Origin: Halopiger goleimassiliensis
GTDB lineage: Archaea > Halobacteriota > Halobacteria > Halobacteriales > Natrialbaceae
Reading direction: 5' to 3'
Assembly: GCF_000455345.1 (NCBI RefSeq)
Contig: NZ_HG315690.1
Location: forward strand, 2,493,360 to 2,557,359
Length of the DNA stretch: 64,000 nucleotides
The notes beneath the pieces are model-generated. The model searched no databases and was not told where the DNA came from. It saw only the letters and a list, made by a program, of their open reading frames with translations. Position numbers and translations under genes: made by a program. Below, piece after piece: positions 25,200 to 33,758 of this stretch (positions within the stretch are counted from its first letter, which is position 1; each line of letters starts with the position of its first letter).

Positions 25200-26183
25200 T
25201 CACGCTCTCACCCCCATCGACTCGAGCGTCGTCGTAGCCGCGGACGCGATCGTAGGCGCGACGGCGTCCGAGAGCGCCGCGAGGGCGACGGCGACGAGCA
25301 CCGCGACGACAGCGGCCCGGCCGACGATCGTCACGGCCCGTTCGCCGTCGGCAACCGTCGGGAGCGGTGCCTCGGGATTCAGCTCGTAGACGCCCGGCTT
25401 CGAGAGCCGAACCGAGAGCACGCAGGCGAGCGTCGCCATCGGCCACCCCGAGTTCGGCGACGGCGGCGCTCGAGCCCACCGACGGGCGCGCCACAGCGCC
25501 CGGGGACTCCCGGCGGCGACGGCGATGGCGACCGCGGTCACTCTCGCTGGGAGCCACATCACGAGGTCGTCGAGGCGCGCGCTGGCCGTCCCGTGGGGCT
25601 TGTCGGGGTAGCCGAGCATCGAATCGAGCGTGTTGACGCCCTTGACCCAGGCGGCGACGCCGGCGGCCGCGGGCAGGGACAGCGGCGCGAGCAGCGCGAA
25701 CGGGAGCAACGTCGCGACCAGCCCGTCGGCGAGGTTCTCGGCCGCGCTCTCGACGGCCGCGCTCCGGAGTTCCGCCGGCGAGAGCGCGGAGGCGTCCCGG
25801 CCCACGAGCCCGCGGACCTTCTCGCGGGCCGTCTCGAGGTCGCCGTCGGTCGCCGCGAGGACGGTCTCGGTCAACTCGAGCAGCGAGCGGAGGCTGATCG
25901 TCACGAAGAGCACGAGACCAGCCAGGACGGCCCCCAGCAGTGGATCGAGCGCGAGGCCGAAGGCGACGAGCCCTCCGGCGGCGAGGGCGGGGACGAGCGG
26001 GACAGCGAGCGCGATCCCTACTCCGACGAGGCGCTGTCCGCGATCGGTTTCGACCCACTCGCGGTCGAGCGCGCCGACGAAGTGGCCGAACCACGCCACC
26101 GGGTGGACGGCGTTCCGGGGTTCGGCGAGCAACAGGTCGAGGCTGAAGGCCAACCCCAGCAGCGCGAGCGTCGTGATCGTCAC
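25200..26183 (-). CDS. cbiB: Adenosylcobinamide-phosphate synthase
   Basis: 327 residues from the GTG at 26181-26183. Membrane protein of the CbiB/CobD family: SLDLLLAEPRNAVHPVAWFG near the N-terminus, ESAAENLADGLVATLLPFAL in the middle, GVAAWVKGVNTLDSMLGY and the PARVTAVAIAVAAG block. It amidates adenosylcobyric acid with aminopropanol phosphate (product of CobD), so it sits between CbiZ and CobY in the pathway. The GTG start overlaps the stop of a 19-codon frame as GTGA. Confidence 0.93.
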   Translation of the reverse strand: MTITTLALLGLAFSLDLLLAEPRNAVHPVAWFGHFVGALDREWVETDRGQRLVGVGIALAVPLVPALAAGGLVAFGLALDPLLGAVLAGLVLFVTISLRSLLELTETVLAATDGDLETAREKVRGLVGRDASALSPAELRSAAVESAAENLADGLVATLLPFALLAPLSLPAAAGVAAWVKGVNTLDSMLGYPDKPHGTASARLDDLVMWLPARVTAVAIAVAAGSPRALWRARRWARAPPSPNSGWPMATLACVLSVRLSKPGVYELNPEAPLPTVADGERAVTIVGRAAVVAVLVAVALAALSDAVAPTIASAATTTLESMGVRA

Positions 26184-26239
26184 GGTCGTACCTCCGCTGG
26201 CGTCCGCGTTCGGTACAGGATCGCGTCGACACGTGTCAT
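26180..26239 (-). other. Possible 19-aa bridging minigene in the cobamide operon
   Basis: A short frame (ATG 26237-26239) encodes MTRVDAILYRTRTPAEVRP. Its start overlaps the HAD stop as ATGA, and its stop overlaps the cbiB start as GTGA, filling the 52-base gap exactly. This arrangement suits translational reinitiation along the operon. It may also be chance; no homology is claimed. Confidence 0.3.
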
Positions 26240-26916
26240 CGCCCCCGCTCCTCCGCGTCCGTCGGTCCGTTCGGGTTCACTGGTCCGTCCGCGAGCGTCG
26301 CCAGCCGGTCAGGTACCGCCTCGAGCGGCGTCTCCTCGAGCAGGACGGCAGTGCCGCCCACCTGCTCGATCCCGCCGTCGGTTCGCGGATCGTCGCCCAC
26401 GTGTACGAGATCGGCGGGCGCGACGCCGAGTTGGTCGGCCGTCTCCGCGAAGATTTCGGGCGCGGGTTTGCGCCAGCCACAGCCGACGCTCGAGACGACG
26501 GCGTCGAAATCATTGCGCCCGAACGCGGCCCGGACGAGCGTCCGGCCGACGAGTTCTGGGACGCTGCAGTTCGAACAGATGGCGACGGGACCGTACTCGC
26601 GGGCGGCCTCGATGGCCGCGATCGCGCCGGATCGCGTCTCGACCGTCGGGTCGAACGCCGAGACGACGGCCCGTCTGGCCGCGTTCCCGGTCCCCGCGAG
26701 GTCGACCCCGCGACTCGCGAGCGCGCGGGCGACGTGTGCCGGCAGCGGCACCTCCGCGCCCTCGGGGGCGTCGACGTGTCGCTCGCGGTAGGCCGTCTCC
26801 CAGTCGTCGGGGACTGGCACGTCGCGGCGCTCGAGTTCGCGCGCGACCGCCGCGGCCGGATCGTCGGGCCGGTCGACGGTCACGAGCGTCCCGAAGAGGT
26901 CGAACGATACTCCCAC
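26236..26916 (-). CDS. HAD-superfamily hydrolase in the cobamide operon
   Basis: 226 residues. Motif I reads SFDLFGTLV, motif II ICSNCS, motif III the Lys in GWRKPAPEIF, and motif IV HVGDDPRTDGG. So the HAD fold with nucleophile Asp6 is intact, but the usual +2 Asp acid/base is a Phe, as in haloacid-dehalogenase-type members. It is the first gene of the cobamide operon. The operon lacks a recognised alpha-ribazole or AdoCbl-phosphate phosphatase (CobC/CobZ), so this protein could fill the role; the missing +2 Asp speaks somewhat against a standard phosphatase. Inference only. Confidence 0.85.
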   Translation of the reverse strand: MGVSFDLFGTLVTVDRPDDPAAAVARELERRDVPVPDDWETAYRERHVDAPEGAEVPLPAHVARALASRGVDLAGTGNAARRAVVSAFDPTVETRSGAIAAIEAAREYGPVAICSNCSVPELVGRTLVRAAFGRNDFDAVVSSVGCGWRKPAPEIFAETADQLGVAPADLVHVGDDPRTDGGIEQVGGTAVLLEETPLEAVPDRLATLADGPVNPNGPTDAEERGR

Positions 26917-27055
26917 GTTCGTGTACCTAGCCCAAGTTGACTTTAGGGTCGCGGTTCGTGCAGCGTTACTCCGTTCGCGACACGATCGAGAGGAGTCTGC
27001 TGTGGTTCAACTCACACTCGTTTGCGGTCCGTGATCCGAACACCTCCGCACGGCG

Positions 27056-28261
27056 TTACTCGAGCGGGATCACGTTCGACTCGAGGTCTCGTGGGTAGTA
27101 GGTGAGGCGGTCGATGCCATCCTCGGTGATCGCGATCGTGTCGGAGTGGCGGTAGCCGTACGTGTCGGTGTAGAGGCCGGGTTCGATCGTCCAGACGTGA
27201 CCCGGTTGCATCACGGCGTCGTCCGCGTCGTAGGTCGTGTGGTCGCTCTCACAGTGGTCGGCCCAGCCTCGGTCGATGTACGGCGGTTCGTGGCCGCCGA
27301 GGCCGATGTTGTGGCCGACGTGGTGCTGGGCGAGGTCGGCGACGCCCTGTTCCTCGAAGTAGATGCGAACAACCCGATCCACCTCGGCGATGGGGACGCC
27401 CGGGCCGAGCGCGTCGATCGCGATCTCCTGGGCTTCCTTCATGACCTCGAAGTAGTGGGCCTGCTCGTCGGTCGGTTCGCCGAGGAACATCGTCCGCTCG
27501 AGTTCGGAGCGGTAGCCGTCGACGTTCGCGGTCGCCCCCGTGATCAGGACGTCGCCGGCCTCGAGCCGCCGGTTCGCGGTGTGGCCGTGCGGGAGTCGCG
27601 TCTGCTCGCCCGTGATGTACCCCGCGTGGACGGGGCCGTCGCCGCGGGTCCGGGGCACGTACCGGTCGCCGAGCGCGTCGAGCATCGCCCGCGAGGCGTC
27701 CATCGACGCCCGCTGGCTCACCGTCGCCGGATGCGCACCGGGTTCGGTGTAGTCGGCGAGGTAGCGATGGCCCAGGTTCGCCCACCGGGCGGACTCGCGG
27801 ATCAACTCGACCTCGAGGTCGGACTTCTCCCAGCGCATCCGCGAGACCCACTCCTGGGTCTCCCCCTCGAGGAACTCGGACAGCGGCGGTCCCTGGTAGC
27901 CCATCACCCCCGGCGCGCCGTCGGCGTCGGCCGCGACGCGCTCGACGTCGAGGGCCTCGAGCATCCCGTACGCAGTACGGATCGGTTCGCCGCCCGGATA
28001 GTCGTCGTAGTGGTAGACGTCCTCGATACGGGGGTTCTGGCTCACTCGCTCGACCTCGAGTCGGGGGACAGTGATCGCGACGTGTTCGTCGGTCACCGCG
28101 AGGACGACGGGTCGTTCGGTCTGGATGTGGCCGAAGCCGGTCAGGTACTCGATGCTGGTCGCGCCGAACCAGACGCCCGCGTCGGCGTCAGTCTCGGCGA
28201 GTCGGTCGCGAACGGCCGCGAGCCGTCGCTCGAAGGCGTCGGCCGGAACGTGCGTGGCCAT
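27056..28261 (-). CDS. M24-family (Xaa-Pro peptidase/creatinase-like) protein with altered metal ligands
   Basis: 401 residues with an N-terminal creatinase-like domain (about 1-150) and a pita-bread catalytic domain. The HxxIGLGGHEPP and WTIEPGLY blocks keep His and one Glu. The other usual ligands differ: the two Asp of D-x-G...Y-x-x-D-x-T-R appear as ITGATANVDGYRSELERT (Thr/Asn and Glu), and the final E of R-x-E-D appears as YRHSDTIAIT (Ser). The protein may not bind two metals, so peptidase activity is uncertain; creatinase, a metal-free hydrolase of the same fold, is an alternative model. Single-gene unit. Confidence 0.85.
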   Translation of the reverse strand: MATHVPADAFERRLAAVRDRLAETDADAGVWFGATSIEYLTGFGHIQTERPVVLAVTDEHVAITVPRLEVERVSQNPRIEDVYHYDDYPGGEPIRTAYGMLEALDVERVAADADGAPGVMGYQGPPLSEFLEGETQEWVSRMRWEKSDLEVELIRESARWANLGHRYLADYTEPGAHPATVSQRASMDASRAMLDALGDRYVPRTRGDGPVHAGYITGEQTRLPHGHTANRRLEAGDVLITGATANVDGYRSELERTMFLGEPTDEQAHYFEVMKEAQEIAIDALGPGVPIAEVDRVVRIYFEEQGVADLAQHHVGHNIGLGGHEPPYIDRGWADHCESDHTTYDADDAVMQPGHVWTIEPGLYTDTYGYRHSDTIAITEDGIDRLTYYPRDLESNVIPLE

Positions 28262-28317
28262 ACGACTATCGGCGGGGAGATGCGGGAAAAACGTTCAGGT
28301 AACGGAACCCGGGACGC

Positions 28318-28929
28318 TCAGTCGAGGCGCGCGAACGCGAGGTTGCCGGAGATGTTCTTGATGTAGATGTCGACCACGTCGCCCTCTTCGGCACCGGGGA
28401 CGAAGATCGTGTACTCGCCTTTCTCGGCGACGCCGTCGCCCTTGCGGCCGGTACCGGTGATCTCGACGGTGTAGGTCTTGCCCTCCTCGACGGCCTCCTG
28501 CTGCTGTTGCTGCTGGCTGCTCGCCGAGCGCTTCGTGACCGGTCGGAAGGCACCACAGGCGTCGCAACGAAGCATGGGCGTGCGGTCCTCGCGGACGAGG
28601 CGGGTGTCCGGCAGGCCACACTCCGAACAGAGGACGTACTCGTCGACGTAGGCGTCGACGGCGGCGTCGAAGTCCTGCTCGGAGAAGGTGCCGTTGTAGC
28701 GACCGCGGCCGTCCTCGAGTTTGCCGCTGGTCCCCATCTCACGCTGGACGAACCGGTGGAGGTGTTCGGCCTCCCGCGAGAGGGTGTCGGCGATCTCGCC
28801 GAGGTTCGTGAATCGCGTGAACGCGCCGTCTTTCTGCGTCTCGGCGTCCGGAATCTGGAGTCGCTGTTCGTCGCCCCCGATGTCGGGAACGTCCTCCATC
28901 GCACGGTCGAGACTCGATTCGTAATCCAT
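28318..28929 (-). CDS. Translation initiation factor aIF2 beta subunit fused to a TRAM domain
   Basis: 203 residues. The first ~135 are aIF2-beta: NLGEIADTLSREAEHLHRFV, REMGTSGKLEDGRGRYNGTF, and a zinc ribbon with CSECGLPDTRL...RCDACG (CxxC twice). It belongs to the eIF2-like complex that brings initiator tRNA to the ribosome. After a glutamine run (SSQQQQQQEAVEEG) a C-terminal TRAM domain (GKTYTVEITGTGRKGDGVAE ... IKNISGNLAFARLD) is attached, an RNA-binding addition seen in haloarchaea. The Q run is coded by a short trinucleotide repeat near 28496-28520. Confidence 0.93.
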   Translation of the reverse strand: MDYESSLDRAMEDVPDIGGDEQRLQIPDAETQKDGAFTRFTNLGEIADTLSREAEHLHRFVQREMGTSGKLEDGRGRYNGTFSEQDFDAAVDAYVDEYVLCSECGLPDTRLVREDRTPMLRCDACGAFRPVTKRSASSQQQQQQEAVEEGKTYTVEITGTGRKGDGVAEKGEYTIFVPGAEEGDVVDIYIKNISGNLAFARLD

Positions 28930-29040
28930 ACGCGAGGGAAGGCGACCGGGACGTAAATCGGTTCTGCTATCGCAATCGGGGGACGAGGCGGAGATCGTCG
29001 TGATCGATCTCGCGATGGTTTCGAGCGGATCGCCACCGCG

Positions 29041-29427
29041 TCAGAGCGAGTCGCTGCCCCGTTCGCTCGGCGAGCCCTGTTTCTCCTCGTCCAGCGCCGT
29101 GAGGTCGCGCTCCGGGTTGGCCTCGTTCGGACTGCCGGCCTGGCCCGTGAGCTCGCCGTAGACCGCCTCGCGGACCTCTTCGGGACTCTCGTACTCTTCG
29201 CCCGCCAGGCGATCGAAGACGTGACCGAGGGTCTCCGTCTCGTTGGGCAGGTCGATCGGTTCGCTCCCGTACTCGGCGGCGATCTCCTCGCTCGTGACGG
29301 GGTACTCGAGTTCGCCGAGGTCGCGCTCGACCGTCTCGAGGATCGACTCCGTCTCGTCGGCGCGGTCGGATTTGCGCTGCTCCGCCCGATCCTGTGCGCG
29401 GTCGCGGCTGGGGCCGTCCTGGCTCAT
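29041..29427 (-). CDS. Small acidic haloarchaeal protein (DUF5789-like)
   Basis: 128 residues from the ATG at 29425-29427 (MSQDGPSRDRAQ); an upstream start would add only nine residues. The core LGELEYPVTSEEIAAEYGSE plus PNETETLGHVFDRLAGEEYE looks like the DUF5789 type of winged-helix-like proteins of haloarchaea, from memory. No membrane segment, no catalytic motif. Function unknown; it lies downstream of aIF2-beta in reverse order, and linkage is not evident. Confidence 0.75.
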   Translation of the reverse strand: MSQDGPSRDRAQDRAEQRKSDRADETESILETVERDLGELEYPVTSEEIAAEYGSEPIDLPNETETLGHVFDRLAGEEYESPEEVREAVYGELTGQAGSPNEANPERDLTALDEEKQGSPSERGSDSL

Positions 29428-29678
29428 GGGCGGCGCTACCGCCAGCCACCGCAAAAGGGTCCGGCCGGCGTCTGCGGGTTCGGCCGGGACTCCGCTCGAT
29501 CCCTGACTTCAATGGCCTGCGTACTGTCCAGCGACCGTTTATGTGGTTTCGATCCCAAGCCATTGGTGACCCTGGCTCGCGGTGGCGCGTTGCCCGACGG
29601 CTACCCGTTTTCCAGGGTCACTCTCGCTCTCGAGCGGCGCGTCCGTACGGCAGTGCCAGCGGCATCGGTGGCCCTCGT

Positions 29679-30305
29679 TCACTCGCCACCGAGATAGCCG
29701 ATCGCCTCCGCGTCGCTCACCTGCCCGAACTCGCGGTAGTACTGCCCGACAGCGCGGAACTCCCCGGGTGTCCGGAGCGCGATCACCATGTCGGCCTCCG
29801 CCTCGAGTTCTTCGACCGACCGCGGGGAGCCGACGGGCACTGCCAGGGTGACCGATCCGGCACCCGCCTCCCGCACCTGCCGGAGACAGGCCGTCGCGGT
29901 CGCGCCGGTCGCCACGCCGTCGTCGACCACGACCACGTCCAGCCCCTCGAGGTCGGGCAGTCCCGGCTCGTCGCGGTAGCGGTCGGCCTTCTCGCTGGCG
30001 TTTTCGGCCTCCTCCTCGCGGACCGACTCGAGGTAGTCGTCGCCCACGCCGAGTCGATCGATCAGGTTGTCGTTGTACCGGACGCTGCCGTCGCTGGCGA
30101 CCGCGCCCAGCGCCAGTTCGGGGTTGTCCGGTGCCCCCATCTTCCGGGCGACGACGACGTCCAGTTCCGCGTCGAGGGCGTCCGCAACGGGCCGGGCGAC
30201 GGGCAACGCGCCCCGCGGAATCCCGAGGACGACGTCGGCTGCGAGGTCGCGGCGCTCGAGTTCGGTCGCCAGTCGGCGGCCGGCGTCGGTTCGGTCCTCG
30301 AACAT
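29679..30305 (-). CDS. Phosphoribosyltransferase-domain protein
   Basis: 208 residues. The PRPP-binding motif VVVVDDGVATGATA is seen around residues 122-135, and VVLGIPRGALPVARPVADAL at the front is the flexible loop region of type I PRTases. It could act on a purine/pyrimidine base or be one of the unassigned PRTase-like proteins (often fused to dienelactone hydrolase in bacteria); substrate not predictable. It is divergent from the NnrD-like gene. Confidence 0.88.
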   Translation of the reverse strand: MFEDRTDAGRRLATELERRDLAADVVLGIPRGALPVARPVADALDAELDVVVARKMGAPDNPELALGAVASDGSVRYNDNLIDRLGVGDDYLESVREEEAENASEKADRYRDEPGLPDLEGLDVVVVDDGVATGATATACLRQVREAGAGSVTLAVPVGSPRSVEELEAEADMVIALRTPGEFRAVGQYYREFGQVSDAEAIGYLGGE

Positions 30306-30425
30306 GGGTCGTCGTACGCGATCCGTACACTACGGTTTGACGTGGCACACGACGGGCGTCCGGCGGCGGGAGACGCCGGAACACGCCTGCCCAACGGCTA
30401 CCGGTCCGCCGACGAACCCCCGAGT

Positions 30426-31199
30426 ATGGAGCGGCTCCAGCGAACCCTCTCGAACGTCTCGGAGGGCGACAACGACAACGGGCGCGTCGGCATCGTCGCG
30501 GGTGCGATCGAGTACCCGAACCAGCCGGCGCTCGTCGGCCGCGCGGCACTGCGTACCGGCTCCGATCACGTCAGGGTGTTCGTCGCCGACCCGATCTACG
30601 AGATCGTCGCGAGCCACGACCCGAACCTGCTGGTCGACCGCTACGCGGGCGAACAGTTCGAGGCGAGCGCGGTCGAGCGCACCCGCGAGATAAGCGACTG
30701 GGCCGACACCCTCGTGATCGGTCCCGGCCTGGTCGACGCCGACGAGACGGCGATCCACGAGGCGGTCGACTGCGTCGACGTGCCGACCGTCGTCGACGCG
30801 CTCGCGATCGATCCCGTGCTCGGGGCCGACCTCTCGAACGCCGTCCTCACGCCGAGCAGCGCCGAGGTCGGCCCGATCGAGGACCGCTACGGCTCGCTCG
30901 AGGAATTCACGACCGGGACCGGCGCGGTCGTCGCGCTGACCGGCGACGTCGACGAGATCGTCGCCGACGGCGAACGCGTCGAGAACGAGACGGGGACCTC
31001 GGCGCTGACCGTCGCGGGCACGGGCGATACGCTGGTCGGGATCGTCGCGTCGCTGCTCGGCCAGGGGATGGACCGCGCCGAGGCGGCCGAACTCGGGGCG
31101 TGGATCCTCGGCAAGACGGGCGAACTCGCCACGGCGGAGCACGGCCCCGGCGTCGTCGCCACCGACGTGATCGAGCGAGTTCCGGACACGATCAGGTGA
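30426..31199 (+). CDS. Stand-alone NAD(P)H-hydrate dehydratase-like protein (YjeF C-terminal domain)
   Basis: 257 residues of the ribokinase-like ADP-dependent dehydratase fold: GRVGIVAGAIEYPNQPALVG at the start, VIGPGLVD, VDALAIDP, VLTPSSAEVGPI and the ATP/ADP-site motif TVAGTGDTLVGIVASLLGQG with the catalytic Asp. The usual epimerase (YjeF N-terminal) half is absent. It would repair hydrated NAD(P)H; because the LTPH block has Ser for His, a different substrate is possible. Followed after 72 bases by a methyltransferase gene. Confidence 0.8.
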   Translation: MERLQRTLSNVSEGDNDNGRVGIVAGAIEYPNQPALVGRAALRTGSDHVRVFVADPIYEIVASHDPNLLVDRYAGEQFEASAVERTREISDWADTLVIGPGLVDADETAIHEAVDCVDVPTVVDALAIDPVLGADLSNAVLTPSSAEVGPIEDRYGSLEEFTTGTGAVVALTGDVDEIVADGERVENETGTSALTVAGTGDTLVGIVASLLGQGMDRAEAAELGAWILGKTGELATAEHGPGVVATDVIERVPDTIR

Positions 31200-31271
31200 T
31201 CGATCGCGCGCCACTCGTGGAGAGACGCCACCCCGGCAAACCTTACGCGTCCGCTCGTGGTACCGCCGCGT

Positions 31272-31991
31272 ATGTCGCAGTCGACCACCCGCTCCGCGAA
31301 TCGGAGCGACGACACCGATCCCGGCCGCGAGATCGATCATCCGCTGTTCGCCGTCCTCTACGACCTGTTGCCCCAGTCGCTGGTGGTCGCGCCCCACCGG
31401 GAGTACCTCGCACGGGACCTCTCCGGGCGGGTGCTCGAGCTCGGCTGCGGGACCGGCGACCAGTTTCCCTACGTCGCCGCCAGCGCGGCGGACGACCTCG
31501 AGTATCACGCGATCGAGCCCGACCCGAACATGCGAAAGCGGGCGATCAGCGCCGCCCACGACGCTGGACTGGCGGTCGACCTCCGCGACGCCCGGGCGGA
31601 GTCGCTTCCCTACCCCGACGACGCGTTCGACGCCGTGGTCTCCGGGGCCGTCTTCTGCACCGTGCAGGACCCGGCAGCGGCCCTCGCGGAGGTCGCCCGC
31701 GTGCTGAAACCCGGCGGCGAGTTTCGCTTCCTCGAGCACGTCCGCGCCGACGGCTGGCGTGCGCGGGGACAGGACCTCCTGACGCCGCTCTGGGAGCGAG
31801 TCGCCGGCGGCTGTCACCTGAACCGGAACACGGTCGATCGGTTCGTCGCGCACGACGCGTTCGCGGTTGAGGACGCCGAGCGCATCGGCCTCGGCGTCTT
31901 TCCGGTACGCCCCGTCGTCCGCGGTCGACTACGACGACGCCGCGAGGGAGTGGTGGATTTATCGGACCTCGCGCCCGCGGTGGGAACGTGA
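31272..31991 (+). CDS. Class I SAM-dependent methyltransferase
   Basis: 239 residues from ATG 31272. The SAM-binding motif VLELGCGTGDQFPYV is near residue 55, EPDPNMRKRA (motif II) follows, then LPYPDDAFDAVVSGAVFCTV and VARVLKPGGEFRFLEHVRAD, a UbiE/methyltransferase-11 layout. The substrate cannot be told. Its TGA overlaps the GTG start of the aminotransferase gene, so the two are translated together. Confidence 0.85.
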   Translation: MSQSTTRSANRSDDTDPGREIDHPLFAVLYDLLPQSLVVAPHREYLARDLSGRVLELGCGTGDQFPYVAASAADDLEYHAIEPDPNMRKRAISAAHDAGLAVDLRDARAESLPYPDDAFDAVVSGAVFCTVQDPAAALAEVARVLKPGGEFRFLEHVRADGWRARGQDLLTPLWERVAGGCHLNRNTVDRFVAHDAFAVEDAERIGLGVFPVRPVVRGRLRRRREGVVDLSDLAPAVGT

Positions 31992-33103
31992 GCGACGAGC
32001 GACTGCGGATGACGCCGGGGCCGACCGAGGTTCCCGCCGCCGTCCGCGAACGGATGGCCGAACCGCAACCGAACCCGGACGTCGAGTCGGCGTTCTTCGA
32101 CCGGTACCGCGCGCTGACCGACGACCTCGAGACCATTTACGCGGCCGACGCCGACGGCGACCCGAGCGACGCCGACCGCGACGTCGTCGTGCTGGGCGGC
32201 GAGGGGATCCTCGGCCTGGAGGCGGCCGTCGCGTCGCTGGTCGAGGACGGCACCCGCGTCCTCTGTCTCTCGAACGGGCGCTACGGCGAGGGGTTCGCCG
32301 ACTTCGTGACGGACTACGGCGGCGAGGCCGTCACCCTCGAGGTCCCCTGGCAGGAGACGCTCGAGGCCGACCCGGTTCGCGACCGCCTCGAGCGCGCGGC
32401 CGACGAGGGCGAACCGTTCGACGTGGCGACGATGGTCCACTGCGAGACGCCGACGGGGACGCTGAACGACCTCGAGCCGATCCTCGACGCGCTCGACGAG
32501 CACGAGGTCGTCAGCGTCGTCGACGCGGTCTCCTCGCTCGGCGGCACGCCCGTTCCGACCGGGAAGGTCGACGTCTGTCTCGGCGCGAGCCAGAAGTGTC
32601 TCAGCGCGCCGCCGGGGCTGACCACCTGCGCCGTCAGCGACCGGGCCTGGGAACGCATCGCGTCCGTCGAGAACCGGACGTACTACGCCGACCTCGAGCC
32701 CTGGCGAACCGCCGCCGACGAGGAGTGGTTCCCCTACACCCACCTGACGGCGAACCTCGCTGGCCTCGAGGCCGCCGTCGACCGCCTGCTCGAGGAGGGA
32801 CTCGACTCGGTCTTCGAACGCCACGAACGGGCTGCGAGCCGCTGTCGGGAGCGGGCCGCGGACCTCGGCCTCGAGACCTATCCGGAGCGGGAGGCCGACG
32901 CCTCGCCGACCGTGACCGCGCTCGCGGTCGACGGCCGGGCGAGTGACCTCCAGCAAGCCATGCACGAGGACCACGGGATCGTCCTCACGACCGGCCTCGG
33001 CGACCTCGAGGACGACATCCTGCGGGTCGGGCACATGGGAGAGAACGCCCGCGTCGATCGCGTCGAGCGGACGATGGACGCGCTCGAGGCCGTACTCGAG
33101 TAG
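31988..33103 (+). CDS. Class V aminotransferase (alanine/serine--glyoxylate type)
   Basis: 371 residues beginning at GTG 31988, overlapping the methyltransferase stop. MTPGPTEVPAAVRERMAEPQ is the classic opening of the alanine-glyoxylate/serine-glyoxylate group; the PLP lysine lies in CLGASQKCLSAPPGLTTCAV, preceded by VVDAVSSLGGTPVPTGKVDV. C-terminal HMGENARVDRVERTMDALEA fits too. It transfers an amino group from Ala or Ser to a keto acid; real substrates are unknown. The odd-looking spacing with the methyltransferase may mean a shared pathway. Confidence 0.9.
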   Translation: MSDERLRMTPGPTEVPAAVRERMAEPQPNPDVESAFFDRYRALTDDLETIYAADADGDPSDADRDVVVLGGEGILGLEAAVASLVEDGTRVLCLSNGRYGEGFADFVTDYGGEAVTLEVPWQETLEADPVRDRLERAADEGEPFDVATMVHCETPTGTLNDLEPILDALDEHEVVSVVDAVSSLGGTPVPTGKVDVCLGASQKCLSAPPGLTTCAVSDRAWERIASVENRTYYADLEPWRTAADEEWFPYTHLTANLAGLEAAVDRLLEEGLDSVFERHERAASRCRERAADLGLETYPEREADASPTVTALAVDGRASDLQQAMHEDHGIVLTTGLGDLEDDILRVGHMGENARVDRVERTMDALEAVLE

Positions 33104-33758
33104 GGTCGGCCAGCCAGCCTTGCTTACGTAGTAGACTTCGGGGGGTGCTCGGGAGGATCAAACACCCGTCGAGATTCCGTCCTGGCGCGCGCTGTCGTCC
33201 GGTCCAGGGAAGCGAGGGATGAGCGGAGCGAATCCCTCGAAGGGCGAACGGGGAACGCAGTGACCCGTGAGCACCTGCGAGACCGGACGACCAAGCCGTG
33301 GAGGGATGAACGAGCGACTAGTGCGGGACCGAGGTCCCGCATACCATGCGAACGGGCAGAGCGCGGCGCTACGCGCCGCGATGTCGGGGCGGCGCAGCCG
33401 CCCCGCCGTGCCCGTGAGCAGACGACGGGAGCGAGTGAATCGGCTGGGGAGTGCGAGGCGCGAACGGAGTGAGCGCCTCGAAACGCGAACGGGGAACGAA
33501 CGCGAGGGATGAGCGAAGCGAATCCCTCGGAGACCGAACGGGGAACGCAGTGACCCGTGAGCAAGTGACCCGTGAGCAAGTGACCCGTGAGCGGCGTGGC
33601 CACTCCTCGAGTCCACGGTAGCAGAACGGTTCATTTCACCGAAATTCTCTCGCGAACACTCCAGGCAATAAGTGCCCCAGGATACCACAGAGCGACGTCG
33701 TACGAAGCCGGAACGTGCAGGTGGAACCGTTTCCCGCCGGTCAGGCGTAGGCGTCGAT
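33104..33758. repeat. Gene-free stretch with hairpin-rich dispersed repeat, copy 2
   Basis: 650 bases without a gene. It is a patchwork of inverted repeats and of phrases such as cgaacggggaacg, gtgacccgtgagc and gagcgaagcgaatccctcg. The part 33420-33640 matches the minus strand of 20507-20650 in the same order of motifs, ending in gtccacggtagcagaacgg. Long reading frames across it (for example at 33158-33892 on the minus strand) are Arg/Ser-rich and are by-products of the repeat. The last ~100 bases may hold the promoter for the small membrane gene at 33759. Confidence 0.7.
33551..33595 (+). repeat. 15-bp tandem repeat, three units
   Basis: The unit TGACCCGTGAGCAAG occurs at 33551-33565 and 33566-33580 exactly, and at 33581-33595 with the last four bases changed to GGC-type ends. 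It lies within the larger hairpin repeat, whose other copy near 20540 has a single unit. Confidence 0.8.
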
